Shown here in pieces: positions 1-11,159 of a DNA stretch of 64,000 bases. The notes below the pieces were generated by a model. It was given only the letters and a program-made list of their open reading frames with translations. It searched no databases and was not told the origin of the DNA. The stretch covers positions 427,501-491,500 of the forward strand of contig CAJNDS010002291.1 in assembly GCA_905221605.1 (NCBI GenBank). The letters are read 5' to 3'. The stretch comes from Symbiodinium natans. Taxonomy: Eukaryota > Sar > Dinophyceae > Suessiales > Symbiodiniaceae. Numbering within the stretch: the stretch's first letter is position 1; each line of letters opens with the position of its first letter. The position numbers were made by a program, and so were the translations under genes.

Positions 1-1705
1 GCGAAGGGGTTGAGGGAGGGCGCCAGAAATGCGGCGCCAATCGGGACTTGGTGGCGTTTTTTTGAGGTCAGTTGGGAGGGGTTGAGGGTAGGAGGGGACG
101 AGGGGGAGGGAATGAGGGGTGGTGTTTAGTACAGGGGTACAGGGACGGGTAGGGTACGGGGACAGAGAGGGTGTTGGGGGTGCCGGCTCCGCTGACAAGG
201 TTTGCGACAAGGTTTGCGACAAGGTTTGTGACAAGGTTTGCTAGCAAGGTTTCCGAACAGCGGCCCGACAGTATGTGGTTCTTTGTCGGTCGTCGGGCTC
301 GAGAAAAACAGTCGTGAACAGTCAAGCGAGCAGCGCAGCCGGCAGCGCACCCAACCCCTGGCTGCCCTGGCTCCTCCCCGACCCTGGCTCCCCACTGAGC
401 CGGCACCGGCGAGAGTGGAAAAAGCCCTCCACCGGCACTCGCCCCCAGCTTGCCGGGTTCGGCGGATTTTGGGATTGACGGAGTACCTGCGTCACAAGCA
501 TATTTTTTGTGGATATGGGTCCAGTCCACTTTGCAAGCACAGAGCCACCGAGCGATGCGTCCATAGTTCCATCCACTTGTTCCGCTTGTGGGCGCGCCTG
601 GGGCGCGGGGGCAGGGAGACTTTCCCGCCCTCAGGCGGGTCATAAGCCCGCCTCCAGCTCCAGGGGCCTGTCAGCACACCTGCAAAACCCAGTGCAGGCC
701 TGGCCGAACCCTGGAGCCCTCCCACATCCACCACCCCCCACGAAGCGTCATCAAGCAGTCACCAAGAGCTCAATGAAACCATTCGAGTGGCGGGCTTGCT
801 CGGCACTGAAACAGGTTTGTTGATTAGGAAGTATGATGTATGTTGGTGCGGTGAAGGACTTTGTTAAGCGAGGCTGATGTAGTCGATGTATGTGGGGCTG
901 TATTTCAGATGTGCACCTTCTCATTGCTGCACCTAAGTGTTTCGTAGGCGCCTTTGGCTTGGTTCCATTGTAATGCAGGGTGTTCTATTCGGATACTGGT
1001 AGGAGAATGATGTTTCGCGTTGTGCTAGTGTGGTTGTAGGCATTGGGGATTTATCTATGACGGGGGTGTACCCCAGACCCGATGAGGGAATAATTTTTGA
1101 GGTTAGGGATTGTTTAGGTGCTTTGTTTTTAGATTGTGTTTTGGTTCTTTGTGTTGGTTGTGGTGAGTTGCTTCATTTCGTGATTGTGCTGTGGATTAGT
1201 CTGGGGTCAGCCTCTGCTTGCTGTTGCCCCTACGCCACACCAAACTCCCATGTTTTTGATTCATTTTAACCTAAAGAAGATCAGGCCATGAAGAGAACTG
1301 GCATGGAGTGAGACCGAAACAGCGGGTGCGCCATGATGCACGAGCATGCACAGGACGCTGTTTGCATTCACAGCCTTAACTCACCCTTCGCCACGCGTGC
1401 GCGATCTTACATCTTCCCCAACACGTCCACCGCCGCAATCTTGGAAACATCTCGAAACCGTCGTCGCACGTGGTTGGCCTCATCTCAGAAGTGCCACGTT
1501 TCAATGTTCGTGGCGCGGGGATTGTAAAAGGACCAGGGACCACCATGTGGTGACTACGTATGTAAGATTATACAAGAGCCCTCGCAAACCAAATGCCAAG
1601 GTGTTGGGGATGGGCTTGGAGCTGGGAAGCCTGGCATATGCATGCATCCGTGCAGGCATTTGGCCTCAACGTAGCTTTGGAAGGCTCCCCCTGCTGAAAA
1701 CAGTC
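1..1705. other. No gene recognised; G-rich start, T-rich middle
   Basis: The first 180 bases are G-rich on the + strand and the 830-1260 part is T/G-rich. Open frames here overlap in several frames and on both strands and none has recognisable domains or a convincing exon. The last 300 bases probably hold the 5' flank of the cold-shock gene that starts at 1706. Confidence 0.5.
194..253. repeat. 12-bp tandem repeat, about 4.5 copies
   Basis: The unit GACAAGGTTTGC is repeated four times in a row with one base change, followed by a decayed fifth copy (TAGCAAGGTTTCC). Confidence 0.9.
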
Positions 1706-2724
1706 ATGACCGATGCGTCAGCCCTGCCAGAAGGGACGGGCACTTGCTCGCAGTTCAACGTCATGAAGGCAGTTCTGTGTAGCCAGGGCTTGTGCATGCC
1801 GCTTTCTCTCACCACGTGCCAGCTTATGTGAAAGGTAGGGTAGGGGCCCCGTTTCATTGATGTTTCATCGAGCCAGGGATTTGGCTTCATCGACATGGGC
1901 GGCGTCACGGTCTTTGTTCACAACTCCGACTGCGAGCCGGGAAAGCAGCCAAAGGAAGGGGATGTTCTGACCTTCAACTATGAGCCCAGGACTGGGCACT
2001 GGTAATCTCTGTAGGACAGTGCATCAATTGCATTGTGTGTGTGCATGCGCCGCGCGGCCAATTTTGCATAATTCATGCTTTGGAGCCTACATCGTGGCTT
2101 GATCCGTGCAGGAAAAACAACCCCGAGCAGATGCAGGCCAGGAATGTCAAGGGCTGCTCCGCAGCACGGACGGACGTTTGGGGTCAGCCCGCCTTCGCCG
2201 GGCCGGTCGAAGGCACAGGTGCGTTCACAGGGACAGTCAAGAACTTCGGTTCAAAGGGCTATGGCTTCATCGTCATGGAAGATGGTGTGGAGATGTTCTT
2301 CAACATCAAAGATTGCGTGGGTAGCAAGCCAACTGCCGGAGACACCGTAAAGTTTGACATCGAAGAAAGCCCTATAAAGCCCGGCAGCAAGCAGGCACGA
2401 GCACGTCACTGTCCTCGTAGTTGAGTTGACAATGTCAGCGCGTAGAACCAAAAACAGAAGGAATCAAGCATGAGTGAGCGCAGCTGACGGCAGGCCAAGA
2501 ACGTCACTGGAGGCAGTCAGCCGTTGGATCCGCCGATGGGCATGAAAGGCGGCTGGGGCCCAATGTGGGATGGCGGCAAGGGTTCGTGGGGTGGAGGCTG
2601 GGGTTGGAACGGTGGCTGGGATGGCGGCAAGGGCATGTGGGGAGGTGGCGGGAAAGGGGGTCTGAAGGGTGGTATGATGGCCGCCGGACCATATGGAAAG
2701 GGTGGTGGAAAGGGCATGTGGTAG
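1706..2724 (+). CDS. Double cold-shock-domain protein, copy 1 (4 exons)
   Basis: Exons read as 1706-1768, 1877-1995, 2112-2400 and 2494-2724, which sum to 702 nt in frame (233 aa plus TAG). Exon 1 starts MTDASALPEGTG and ends QFNVMK; exon 2 continues GFGFIDMGGVTVFVH, the RNP1/RNP2 core of a first cold-shock domain. After the linker NNPEQMQARNV a second domain follows (GTVKNFGSKGYGFIVMEDG, then MFFNIKDCVG). The C-terminus is a Gly/Trp/Met/Lys-rich tail ending GKGGGKGMW. Cold-shock domains bind single-stranded nucleic acid, so the likely role is RNA chaperone or mRNA binding. All three introns begin GC and end AG|G, which fixes the frame across all four exons. The start is the first ATG of an exon shared with the paralogue at 8726. 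The family is common in dinoflagellates; the target RNA is unknown. Confidence 0.88.
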
Positions 2725-2759
2725 GACAGCGTCGCTTCGTCACATGCTTTATGCATGCT
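2462..2759. repeat. 298-bp segment identical to 9659-9956
   Basis: Intron end, whole last exon and start of the 3' flank of cold-shock copy 1 read base for base the same as in copy 2, while sequence on both sides is clearly diverged with indels. Confidence 0.88.
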
Positions 2760-3434
2760 ATATAGACTTGCCGCAAGCCCGCTTCACCACAAGCCATCTT
2801 TGCCATTCTTTGCCATGGTGCAGCGCGCACAGGCAATGGAGCAAACAGCATTCAATGCAACCTTGTTGTCTTATTGGCGGGAAAACGTTTGGCAGCTCTT
2901 CCTTCCAACTTATGCTGTTCGAAGTCTTTGCGGCCCTGCGCCGGTGTCTGAGTGCCTGTAGCAGCTGTATCAGTTTTGACATGGCCCCATTGCTAAATGT
3001 GTTTCTAGATCCTCTAGCGAGGGTCTATGCAGTCATTCTCTGAGTATAACTATGCATCGACGTCTCACATATGATGGCTTTAAAGCGCGAGAAGCAAGGT
3101 TGTGGGTTTTCTGGCATGATTGCATGGAAGCCAGCCGAGTCCGTTATAAAGATCAGCCTTGCGACAGGCACTGCTTCTCGCGGGAAGAGCCACCAATAAC
3201 ATGCACACAACCACCAGGAAAAGACGTCGCTAATCTTTGCACCTGAGTCATGAGAGTATCGAGCATTGGGTACCCCCAAAGGAGTCCTTTGCAAGCAGAG
3301 GTGTATCAATAGGGTTTCAGAAGAATCCAGGGTTGGTGATGCGTCCACCGGCCGCCCCCCCAAATGCTGGCACGTCATTTTGCAACCGCCACAGGCTCAA
3401 GGAAGCCCACACCTTACCCCTGTGAGATGGGCCA
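2760..3434. other. 3' flank of cold-shock copy 1
   Basis: No gene seen. The sequence is alignable with 9957-10330 in patches (for example GCGCCGGTGTCTGAGT and TTTCTAGATCCTC occur in both), so the duplication that made the two cold-shock genes extended several hundred bases past the stop codon and has since diverged. Confidence 0.6.
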
Positions 3435-6400
3435 ATGGCCCCCATGCATCTCTTTCTGAGATGCGTCTCTCTTGGACTTGCCGCGTTTTCTGTTTCTTTG
3501 GCCCAGCAGACCCTTGCATGCATCTTCATATCTTCACCGACTGCTGTAGAAGTGCACTCACTAGAGAGCTATTCAGCTATTCGTTCTCACCAAAGGTTGG
3601 CAGCAGAAGCATGCGAAGAAGGTCCTCGTGATCAGCTTGCCCCTCCTGTTCCCCCCATGCTTTCCATTCTCCCTCGCTTGCTGTTGTGGTGCTTTTTCTG
3701 GCGGATGCTGCAAGCATTCTGAGTTTGTGCAGTGTCCTCATCTTGTCTAAGCCGTTTTTCACGCTGTACAGGATATCCGGCCAAGACCAGGGAGCTGCTG
3801 CAACATGTGCCACTTCGCCGTTCGATTTCCCCGGTGACGCCGAATGTTGGAAGCAAGGCGCTCCGACCAAATGAAGGAGGTATGCCAGCGTCTTGACTGA
3901 ATTTCTGGTGACGAGCGGCTCATCTGCATGTCTGTTTGGGAGAGGGAAGTTGCCATGCATCTGGGAAGGACGTGATTCACGTGGGGGTGCTCTTGAAGGC
4001 ATTCTACGGCACGGCACCTTGGTACGACCATGTACAACAAATCGAAGCCTTGTAGTCTTCCCCCGCATCCTCAAGATTCTAAACCCATCCTCCGTGACGC
4101 GCTCGTGTGCAGAACCTGCACGACGAGTACTGGGAGGGCGATATTGTCCTTAGCTTCTCATGGCACGACCCTCGAGCTGCGGGCTTGGTTCCACAGGACA
4201 AGGGGCAACAGACGCTTGTAGTCAAGTCACTGGGCTTGCGGCCATCAGTATACTGAGTTTTTCTTGCCCTAAATCCTTATGGCCAGTGAGGCCTTTTACT
4301 TTAAAAATCCCAAATATCCAAGTCCGACACGCAGAGATCCTAAAGCTGAACCTGTAGACAGCAGGGTGACGGCAAGCGCAAACAAAACCATGACTAAAGC
4401 ATCGCCCTTAAGCCGGAACTTCCCTGTTCCATGCTTATGCACCGTTGGGACGAAAGCCCAAAACTCTGACAGTGAGACCCTAAACTGTAAACTTCTAGAC
4501 CTGCATCTACTTAAGCTTTGAAAGCATGCATCCAAGTCTCCAGGACTTACGCCACCGTATCCTATCCTCAGATCAAGCAACCCAGTTGATGTGGATGCCT
4601 GCCTCTTGGCCACAGAACCTAGATTGTGTAGCATTATATGCAGCATGCGTGCATTCCACCGTGGTGGACAAGGAACAAAGCATACATTCAGCTGAGGATA
4701 TCGTGATTACGAATGTAGAGATCGAAGGCCAGCAGGTTGTGTCCACGTCCATCTACGTGGATGACAGCGGCAACGTGAATAAAACCCAGCGCGTTCTGGT
4801 GAGGATAAAGGAGACTGCATGAGATTTGCATGCTCACGGTTAAGAGTCAGCAATCCACGGTACCGCTGCACAAGAACTCTGATGAACTGCGGCCTTACAG
4901 TTCTGTGGGGTGGGGTTTGTGAAAAACTCCGGCACAAGAGCAACGCAGCAAGGAACATTTTTTGCCAAGGGGCTGGTGCTGGGCAGGCTACAAGGGCTCC
5001 TTGCGAGCGGAGCTGGGGTGACAGTTCCGATGCAAAATGCAGTGATTTGCATTATTTGTGGATCAGCCTTTTCGCCGTATCGCTCGCAAGTGTCGTGAAC
5101 CTTCTTTGTACGCTGCCCTACCCACCTCCACGCTGTTCGGCAGTTTCTCAGCGACTTTAAGTCTACTAATCGCACCCACCCTGCAGAGGCGCATGATGTG
5201 GGTGTGAGTGTGTGGTGTCTCGCAGGAGGAGTTCGATGGCAAGGAGTTTCCCTACGACAAGCAGGTTTCCCTGCGTGCTTGGCTAGATGGAGTTTTTCAA
5301 AGAACGGTTCTGGGCTTGCTCAGCTATCTTGGCTGTGAGGCATTGACGATTCAGCTGGCATCCGCTACATACATGGACGATGCTGTCCAACTGGTACCGT
5401 GCAAAGACTATAGCTTCACAGATGCCGGGCCTGCTCAATTCGCAAAGTCTGACTGGACGTACTTGTGGAATGACTTGACGTCGTTTGTGGAGATCTCTGG
5501 GCCGCTTCGAAAAAGCCGTGCTCAGTTTGTCGTTCATATTGTCCGCGACGCCTCGCCCTTTTTGAGTGGCACCATATTCCCAGAAATCATGATCGTTGTC
5601 CTCGGATACACAGTGCCCTTGCTGGCAATGGTGTTTTCCTATAGCTTGCTGTTGAGATTTCGTACGCTTTGCGTAGCTTTGCAGTTCAGCTTTTGCACTT
5701 GCACTTTGCAGTCAGGTCTTCCTTTTCCCTGTCAATCCTGGCTTTGCCATGCCGCGTGTCTCATCCGTGGCGCAGCAAGCAAATGGGCTTCGATGCACGA
5801 TCCGGGGTTGGAGGCAAGATAGGCAAGCAACAGGCTGAAACGGCTCCAGGAAATAGTTGGATACAGTTGGCTTGCATATTTCTGCCATGAATAGCCCCGA
5901 CATGACAAGGAAGTGAGTCATTGTAGCACTTCTTGTTGGTTTCCAACGTTTACAGGGGCAAGACGGCACAGACTTCAGCAAGGAGTTCCTCAGTTACTCT
6001 GTTTTTTGTGAGCTCAAAATTCTTCTTTGACTTAAACTGAAATCGTTCCCTGGCTGAGAGATGCTTTCTTTTCCAGAAGCATCGTCTCGATGGCCCTGTT
6101 CATCGGAGCCCCCTCACTTCCAGCGCGGATGCTTCATGCCCTCCAGGAGATTAAGCCATCATCTTGCTTGACTGGCAATTAAGAGAAGTCAGGAAATTCA
6201 ACAGCAAGAAGGCGGCACATTCTCTGACTATCCGAAACGGATGCAGCCGTGATGGCACTTTAATCTCAAGTGAAACAAGCTGAACAAGCTGCCGTAGGCC
6301 TTGACAAAACTCGAAAAAGGGCGAATCTTTTCGTCTGGACAGCGACCAGGGCGCTGGCAGGATGAAGGGAAGGGGAGAGGAGCAGGAAGATGGTCTCGGA

Positions 6401-7396
6401 AGCGAAACGCAAAGCCGACTGGGGTTATCTGTGTCACTGAACGTCCAAAGACCCGGCTGCCCGCAGAGCGGTGCCATTTTCAGCCTCTTGGAGCTCGCAT
6501 GAAGGTCCAAAAGGCGTGCAACATGCCCGCCTTCAAGCTTCGAGCCAACGAAAGGGCCAGGCTGCTAAAGTAGGAGCCCGCACAGACAGCTTATCTGAGA
6601 AAGGGCCTCCAGGGATCTGGCACCATGGTTCTAGGGTGGCCCGGAAGTGAAGCTGCTCCAAGCAGAAGTGGCGATACTCAGCAAGCGGCTACCGACTGTC
6701 ACCATCAGCAAAGGTCTGCTAACGGCACAAAGTGTGCTCGGCGGCACGGGCTCCCTCGTGTCAGCCAGGGGCAGGAAAGGCTGAGACTGATGCAGATTAC
6801 TTGTAGTAAACACGAAAAACAAGTTAAACAGGCTTTGAACAAGAGGTGGAAGCGGATGTTCCTTGTGGAAGCGCCTGCTTCTGCGGCGTTTGTTAACTCC
6901 CACTCTGCTTCAATCACGATCCCTTCCTTTTACAGCCCCTGGCATCTGGATTAGCCTCAAACCCTTTGAGCTGTAGCTTCTGACGGTCCAACCATTGTAA
7001 ACGTGCTTGACCCCTGCAACCGGTTTCAAAAATTTAGTCGACCCGGTTGCCAGTGAAATCTAGAGGCATTCACGAAGAGTCACAGGGCAGACCAAATTTC
7101 TGGCTTCCCCCTCGCCTTTCCGATGGCCGCTCATGCAACGGTTCTGCGAGAGTGCTCCCAGGCAATGATTGCCTTTCTGTCCATTCTCACGATCAGCACT
7201 CGGACATCAGCGATGCTGCCAGAGGTCCGTCGCGGTGACTGAACTCGAAGCTAGCAGCAAACTTTGTGCAGCTTTTTTGCACGATGAAAGCCGGAAATTA
7301 GAATGCGTGCAAGGCATCGTTTGGATGGAGCTCTTCGAGATAGTTTGCAAGATGCTTTTGTTCACAACAGTTTTACTCAACATCCTGACGGAGCGG
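3435..7396 (+). CDS. Pentameric ligand-gated ion channel, Cys-less (multi-exon)
   Basis: Exons supported by motif and frame: 3943-4046, 4113-4233, 4572-4600, 4697-4798, 5226-5264, 5340-5614, 6077-6137, 7162-7234 and 7314-7396; probable N-terminal pieces are 3435-3544 (signal-peptide-like, MAPMHLFLRCVSLGLAAF) and 3772-3879. Joined in order they give the family's landmarks: LSFSWHDPR, then WMPDIVITN (the WxPD motif, created across a splice), EFPYDKQ, HIVRDASPFL before TM1 with IFPEIMIVVLGY, SLPARM at the TM1-TM2 loop, TM2 FLSILTIST ending LPE, and TM3 WMELFEIVCKMLLF. R-to-LP spacing in TM2 is 21 residues, as in GluCl. The segment before FPYDKQ has no cysteine and none follows, so the disulphide of animal Cys-loop receptors is absent, as in bacterial GLIC/ELIC. 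It should form a plasma-membrane ion channel; ligand and ion are not predictable. The TM3-TM4 loop and TM4 are unresolved: a weak candidate last exon begins at 7667. Confidence 0.85.
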
Positions 7397-8725
7397 GTTT
7401 TCCACACTTGGCACCTGATCTGAAGATTTCATGTGCATCTTGCATAGAGCCGATGTAGCAAGGCGTGTAAAAACGCATGGGGTAGGCAACAGCCGGAGCT
7501 TGCGCATCGGCTCGTCTACGAGCTCAGAGTCGGGGCCTCAGATCTCATGAGTGTCAAAAATCGAATGAAATGGAAGGTAAAGTTTCAAGATGTTGACAAT
7601 ACCAGCGACAGGTGGGCTTCCCTGTTGTCGCCTTCGCCTCATTGGCTTCCTGTTGGTTTGCTACAGGGCAGCACTTGCAGCTCTTTGCTGCAGTTCACAG
7701 AATAGCTCTGTTGGCTGCAGTGCTGCCAGGAGGCATTGAGTATTTTTGAGCCAAGCAGCGCGAACATTTTGATTGGGGGGACTGGAAACTGTAAACAGCA
7801 TGCGCTGGCAGTGAATGTTACTCTTGTGGCTTAAGGACGCTGTTCATTTGGTCCGTGGTGCTCCGGGACCGTGGAAATACAATGGAGAAGTGATCGATAG
7901 CGGACAAGTATGTGGTCAGACGCAGGGTCGTATTTCCGATGCCAAAAGGTGCGAGCAGCTGTTGTGAGCACAACGGCAAAGACAGTTAATGCACAGACCA
8001 ACGCATTGTCATGCTTGATGTGTGGGCCTGGCTCCAGGTCGGGCAAGGGACGCAAATCTGCAACACTCGTGGTTGCATAGAATCTTTCTGGCAGTAGGAA
8101 TGATCAGCTGGTACCACAAGTCTTACATTCCGTCTGCTTAAATCGGCATAAATCGGCGCAGCAGATGCAGCAATGCAAGACGATGCCAGCAGCTCATCGT
8201 CGGAGGCTATGAGCCAGCAGCTGAAGCGAAGAAGTCAACCCTGCAGCAAGTGGAGCAACCGCTGCGCAGGTTCCTTCGAAGCGCCGCCGACGCTTGCCGC
8301 TGCCTGCATGTGTGGGGTACTCCTCCAAACCAGATTCACCTAGATCAAGCGGGCATCATGTCAAGGTGGCAGAGCTCTTTGGGAACACATGCCAGGATGA
8401 CGGCGGGGACCCTGGCCTGGCAACGTGGAGTGGAGATACGAGTATAAAGTCAGTGTGCGCAAGTGCTAGTTTCAGGGGCCCCGCAGGCTGGGCCGAATCA
8501 TGCGGCTGGGGAATTCGACGATTGAACGAGCTGCAAATGACTGCCAAAGCCTGCTCCTCCACAGCATGGCTCAAACCCACATCTGCAGAAGTCTCGATAC
8601 GACACCGTGCCAAGAACGGACAATCAACATGGACCAAGATAGCAGTTACTCCGGATCAACTTGTCAGGGGTTGAGCTTTGCCTTCAAGTGAACATTGAAG
8701 GCTGCCGTGGCCTTCACTGAAAGCC
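7397..8725. other. Possible 3' part of the channel gene, then flank of cold-shock copy 2
   Basis: An acceptor at 7665-7666 opens a hydrophobic frame ending GGIEYF and a TGA at about 7752, which could be TM4, but the phase to the previous exon is not settled. From 7760 to 8690 I see no recognisable exon; 8160-8290 has a weak Ser/Gln-rich coding look. Confidence 0.35.
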
Positions 8726-9921
8726 ATGACCGATACGTCGGCCTTGCCAGAAGGGACGGGCACTTGCACGCAGTTCAATGCCATGAAGGCTTGGGAGCTA
8801 GCAACGGCTCTTGCCTTCTAGGGAAGCGTTCAGGCCTTGTCCCTGGTCCTGCCAGGGATTCGGCTTCATCGACATGGGTGGCGTCACAGTCTTTGTTCAC
8901 ACAACTGACTGCGAGACGGGAAAGCAGCCGAAGGAAGGGGATGTTCTGACTTTCAACTATGAGCCCAGGACTGCACGGGTCTGTGGGCACCGCTTGTGTC
9001 TTTTTGTTTTAACCATGTTGTGCCCCTAAAACACGGAATAAGAAAGATGCTCTCAACCCATGCCTGCCATGTGTTTCGACTCGTTTCGACCATTGTCAAA
9101 TGTGACGTCTCGAATTCGCCATGCCTACCAAATGTTTTCAAGACATGTCAGATACTTATGCCTGCATCTTCTCGCGAAGCCCTACAAACGCAATCAACAT
9201 ACCTTCCACGGCGGCGAAAGACGCCGCTTCCTTGTTTTGGCGCATGTATGACTTGCTGCTGCCCTGACGCACGATTGCCCATCATGCTCTTGAATGCAGC
9301 GCAGGAGAAACAACCCCGAGCAGATGCAGGCAAGGAATGTCAAGGGCTCCTCTGCAGCACGGACGGATGTCTGGGGTCAGCCCGCCTTCACTGGGCCAGT
9401 CGAAGGCACGGGTGCATTCACAGGGACGGTCAAAAGCTTCGGCGCGAAGGGCTATGGCTTCATTGTCATGGAAGATGGCGCGGAGATGTTCTTCAACATC
9501 AAAGATTGCGTGGGCAGCAAGCCAACAGCCGGAGACACTGTGAAGTTCGACATCGAGGAGAGTCCCTCCAAACCTGGCAGCAAGCAGGCACGAGCCAAAG
9601 TTGTGACTGTAGCTGCTTGTTCGTGCTGGCTTGCCTGGGCCCGCCACACAGACGTCAGAATCAAGCATGAGTGAGCGCAGCTGACGGCAGGCCAAGAACG
9701 TCACTGGAGGCAGTCAGCCGTTGGATCCGCCGATGGGCATGAAAGGCGGCTGGGGCCCAATGTGGGATGGCGGCAAGGGTTCGTGGGGTGGAGGCTGGGG
9801 TTGGAACGGTGGCTGGGATGGCGGCAAGGGCATGTGGGGAGGTGGCGGGAAAGGGGGTCTGAAGGGTGGTATGATGGCCGCCGGACCATATGGAAAGGGT
9901 GGTGGAAAGGGCATGTGGTAG
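8726..9921 (+). CDS. Double cold-shock-domain protein, copy 2 (4 exons)
   Basis: Exons 8726-8788, 8856-8986, 9305-9593 and 9691-9921 sum to 714 nt in frame (237 aa plus TAG). The domain order is the same as in the copy at 1706: a first cold-shock domain split by intron 1 (QFNAMK / GFGFIDMGG), the NNPEQMQARNV linker, a second domain (SFGAKGYGFIVMEDG), then the Gly/Trp/Lys-rich tail. Exon 2 carries 12 extra bases just before its donor, adding ARVC after NYEPRT. All introns begin GC and end AG|G at positions homologous to copy 1. Coding differences from copy 1 lie in exons 1-3; exon 4 is identical. Role as for copy 1: nucleic-acid binding, probably post-transcriptional. Confidence 0.88.
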
Positions 9922-9956
9922 GACAGCGTCGCTTCGTCACATGCTTTATGCATGCT
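9659..9956. repeat. 298-bp segment identical to 2462-2759
   Basis: Second member of the identical pair covering the end of intron 3, exon 4 and the first 35 bases after the stop codon. Confidence 0.88.
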
Positions 9957-11159
9957 GGCTTGTGGCAACTGTGGCAATGAAGCAAACAGCATCACCGCAG
10001 CATCTTATAGGCAGTTCTTGGGTGGGACGGCAGCTCTTAGCTTAGCAGCTTGTCCTGCATCCAAAACTCTCGAAGTCTTTACGGCCTGGCGCCGGTGTCT
10101 GAGTTGAGCCTGTAGCAGCTGTTTCAGTTTTGACATGGCACGTTTCGTGTGGCCACCAGGTGTTGAATGTGTGTTTCTAGATCCTCGTGAGGGTCTACAG
10201 TCAATCTCAGGGTAGAACTGCGCATCGAAAGTCTCACGTATGATGGCTCTACGCACGAGAAGCACGTGAACGGTTCGTTTTGGCACGGCTGCGCGGAAGC
10301 AGACCGTGTACATCACCACCACATTGGGCTTTAGACTTTAGACCTACCTTAGGCACCGCTTCTCGTGGGAAGCCTTAGCATGCCCGAAACATATCAGGCA
10401 AAACATGCCGACTTGCCAGTTCATGTCATGTGATCGTCAATTTCTGTTAGTATGCATTGCATTGGACTTTTGGCATGCCTGTGCGAATGCCCAGCTGAGA
10501 TGCTTTGGTGCTTGTGAACCCGGTCGTTGTGCGCGTGGTGCTAGGCCCAAAGCAGGGCGCCAAGTGCATCAAGCCCGATTGCATTTTCGCATTTTTTCAT
10601 GTCTACACGCATTCATGCACCTTGAACCATCTCAAATACTAGACACTGCAGCTGTGGAAGGCTTCGACTGCGGGTGTTGGAGGCATCGCCTGCTTGCCAG
10701 GAAGCCGTCATCGAGCAGGCAATCGGACAGCTTTGAATTGACTGCTGTCTCAATTGGCTCCCGTCTGACTGTTGTCGCATCAGGCAGTAAAGCATGCTGA
10801 GGCGGACAGGCCAGGAGTTGACATGACACGATATGACACGTTTCGGGATTGTGCGGATTTGTTAGGCAATCTCGCGAAGGTCATAAGGCCTCTCCAAAAC
10901 AAACGCCCGGTTGCAAACAAGGGCTGACTCGGTCCTTTCAAGTGGGTGGCCTCGGGATGTCCAGTTTTGAGAATGCCACGAAGCTCGCCCTGCTTCGCCG
11001 AGCAGGCCTGCCAACTGCACCGAAATGCCGAAGCTGGACAACGAACATCGCAGTCTGCATGAACCCAAGTGCAAGGTTGCATGGCCTGCATGGCATGGTG
11101 GGAGGTGGGTTTGTGAGCATGCAGGTTGGACCCTTATGGTCTGACTTATGAACGCTCCG
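9957..11159. other. No gene recognised
   Basis: 9957-10330 is the diverged 3' flank shared with cold-shock copy 1. From 10330 to 11159 open frames overlap on both strands without domains or clean exon boundaries. Confidence 0.5.

Noticed and set aside
68-823. Overlapping 60-190 codon frames on both strands in the first kilobase
   Set aside because: G/C-rich chance frames, partly over a 12-bp tandem repeat, with no motif.
5208-5822. A single 204-codon gene at this place
   Set aside because: It is a read-through of two channel exons (5226-5264 and 5340-5614) and the intron between; skipping the intron restores the channel motif.
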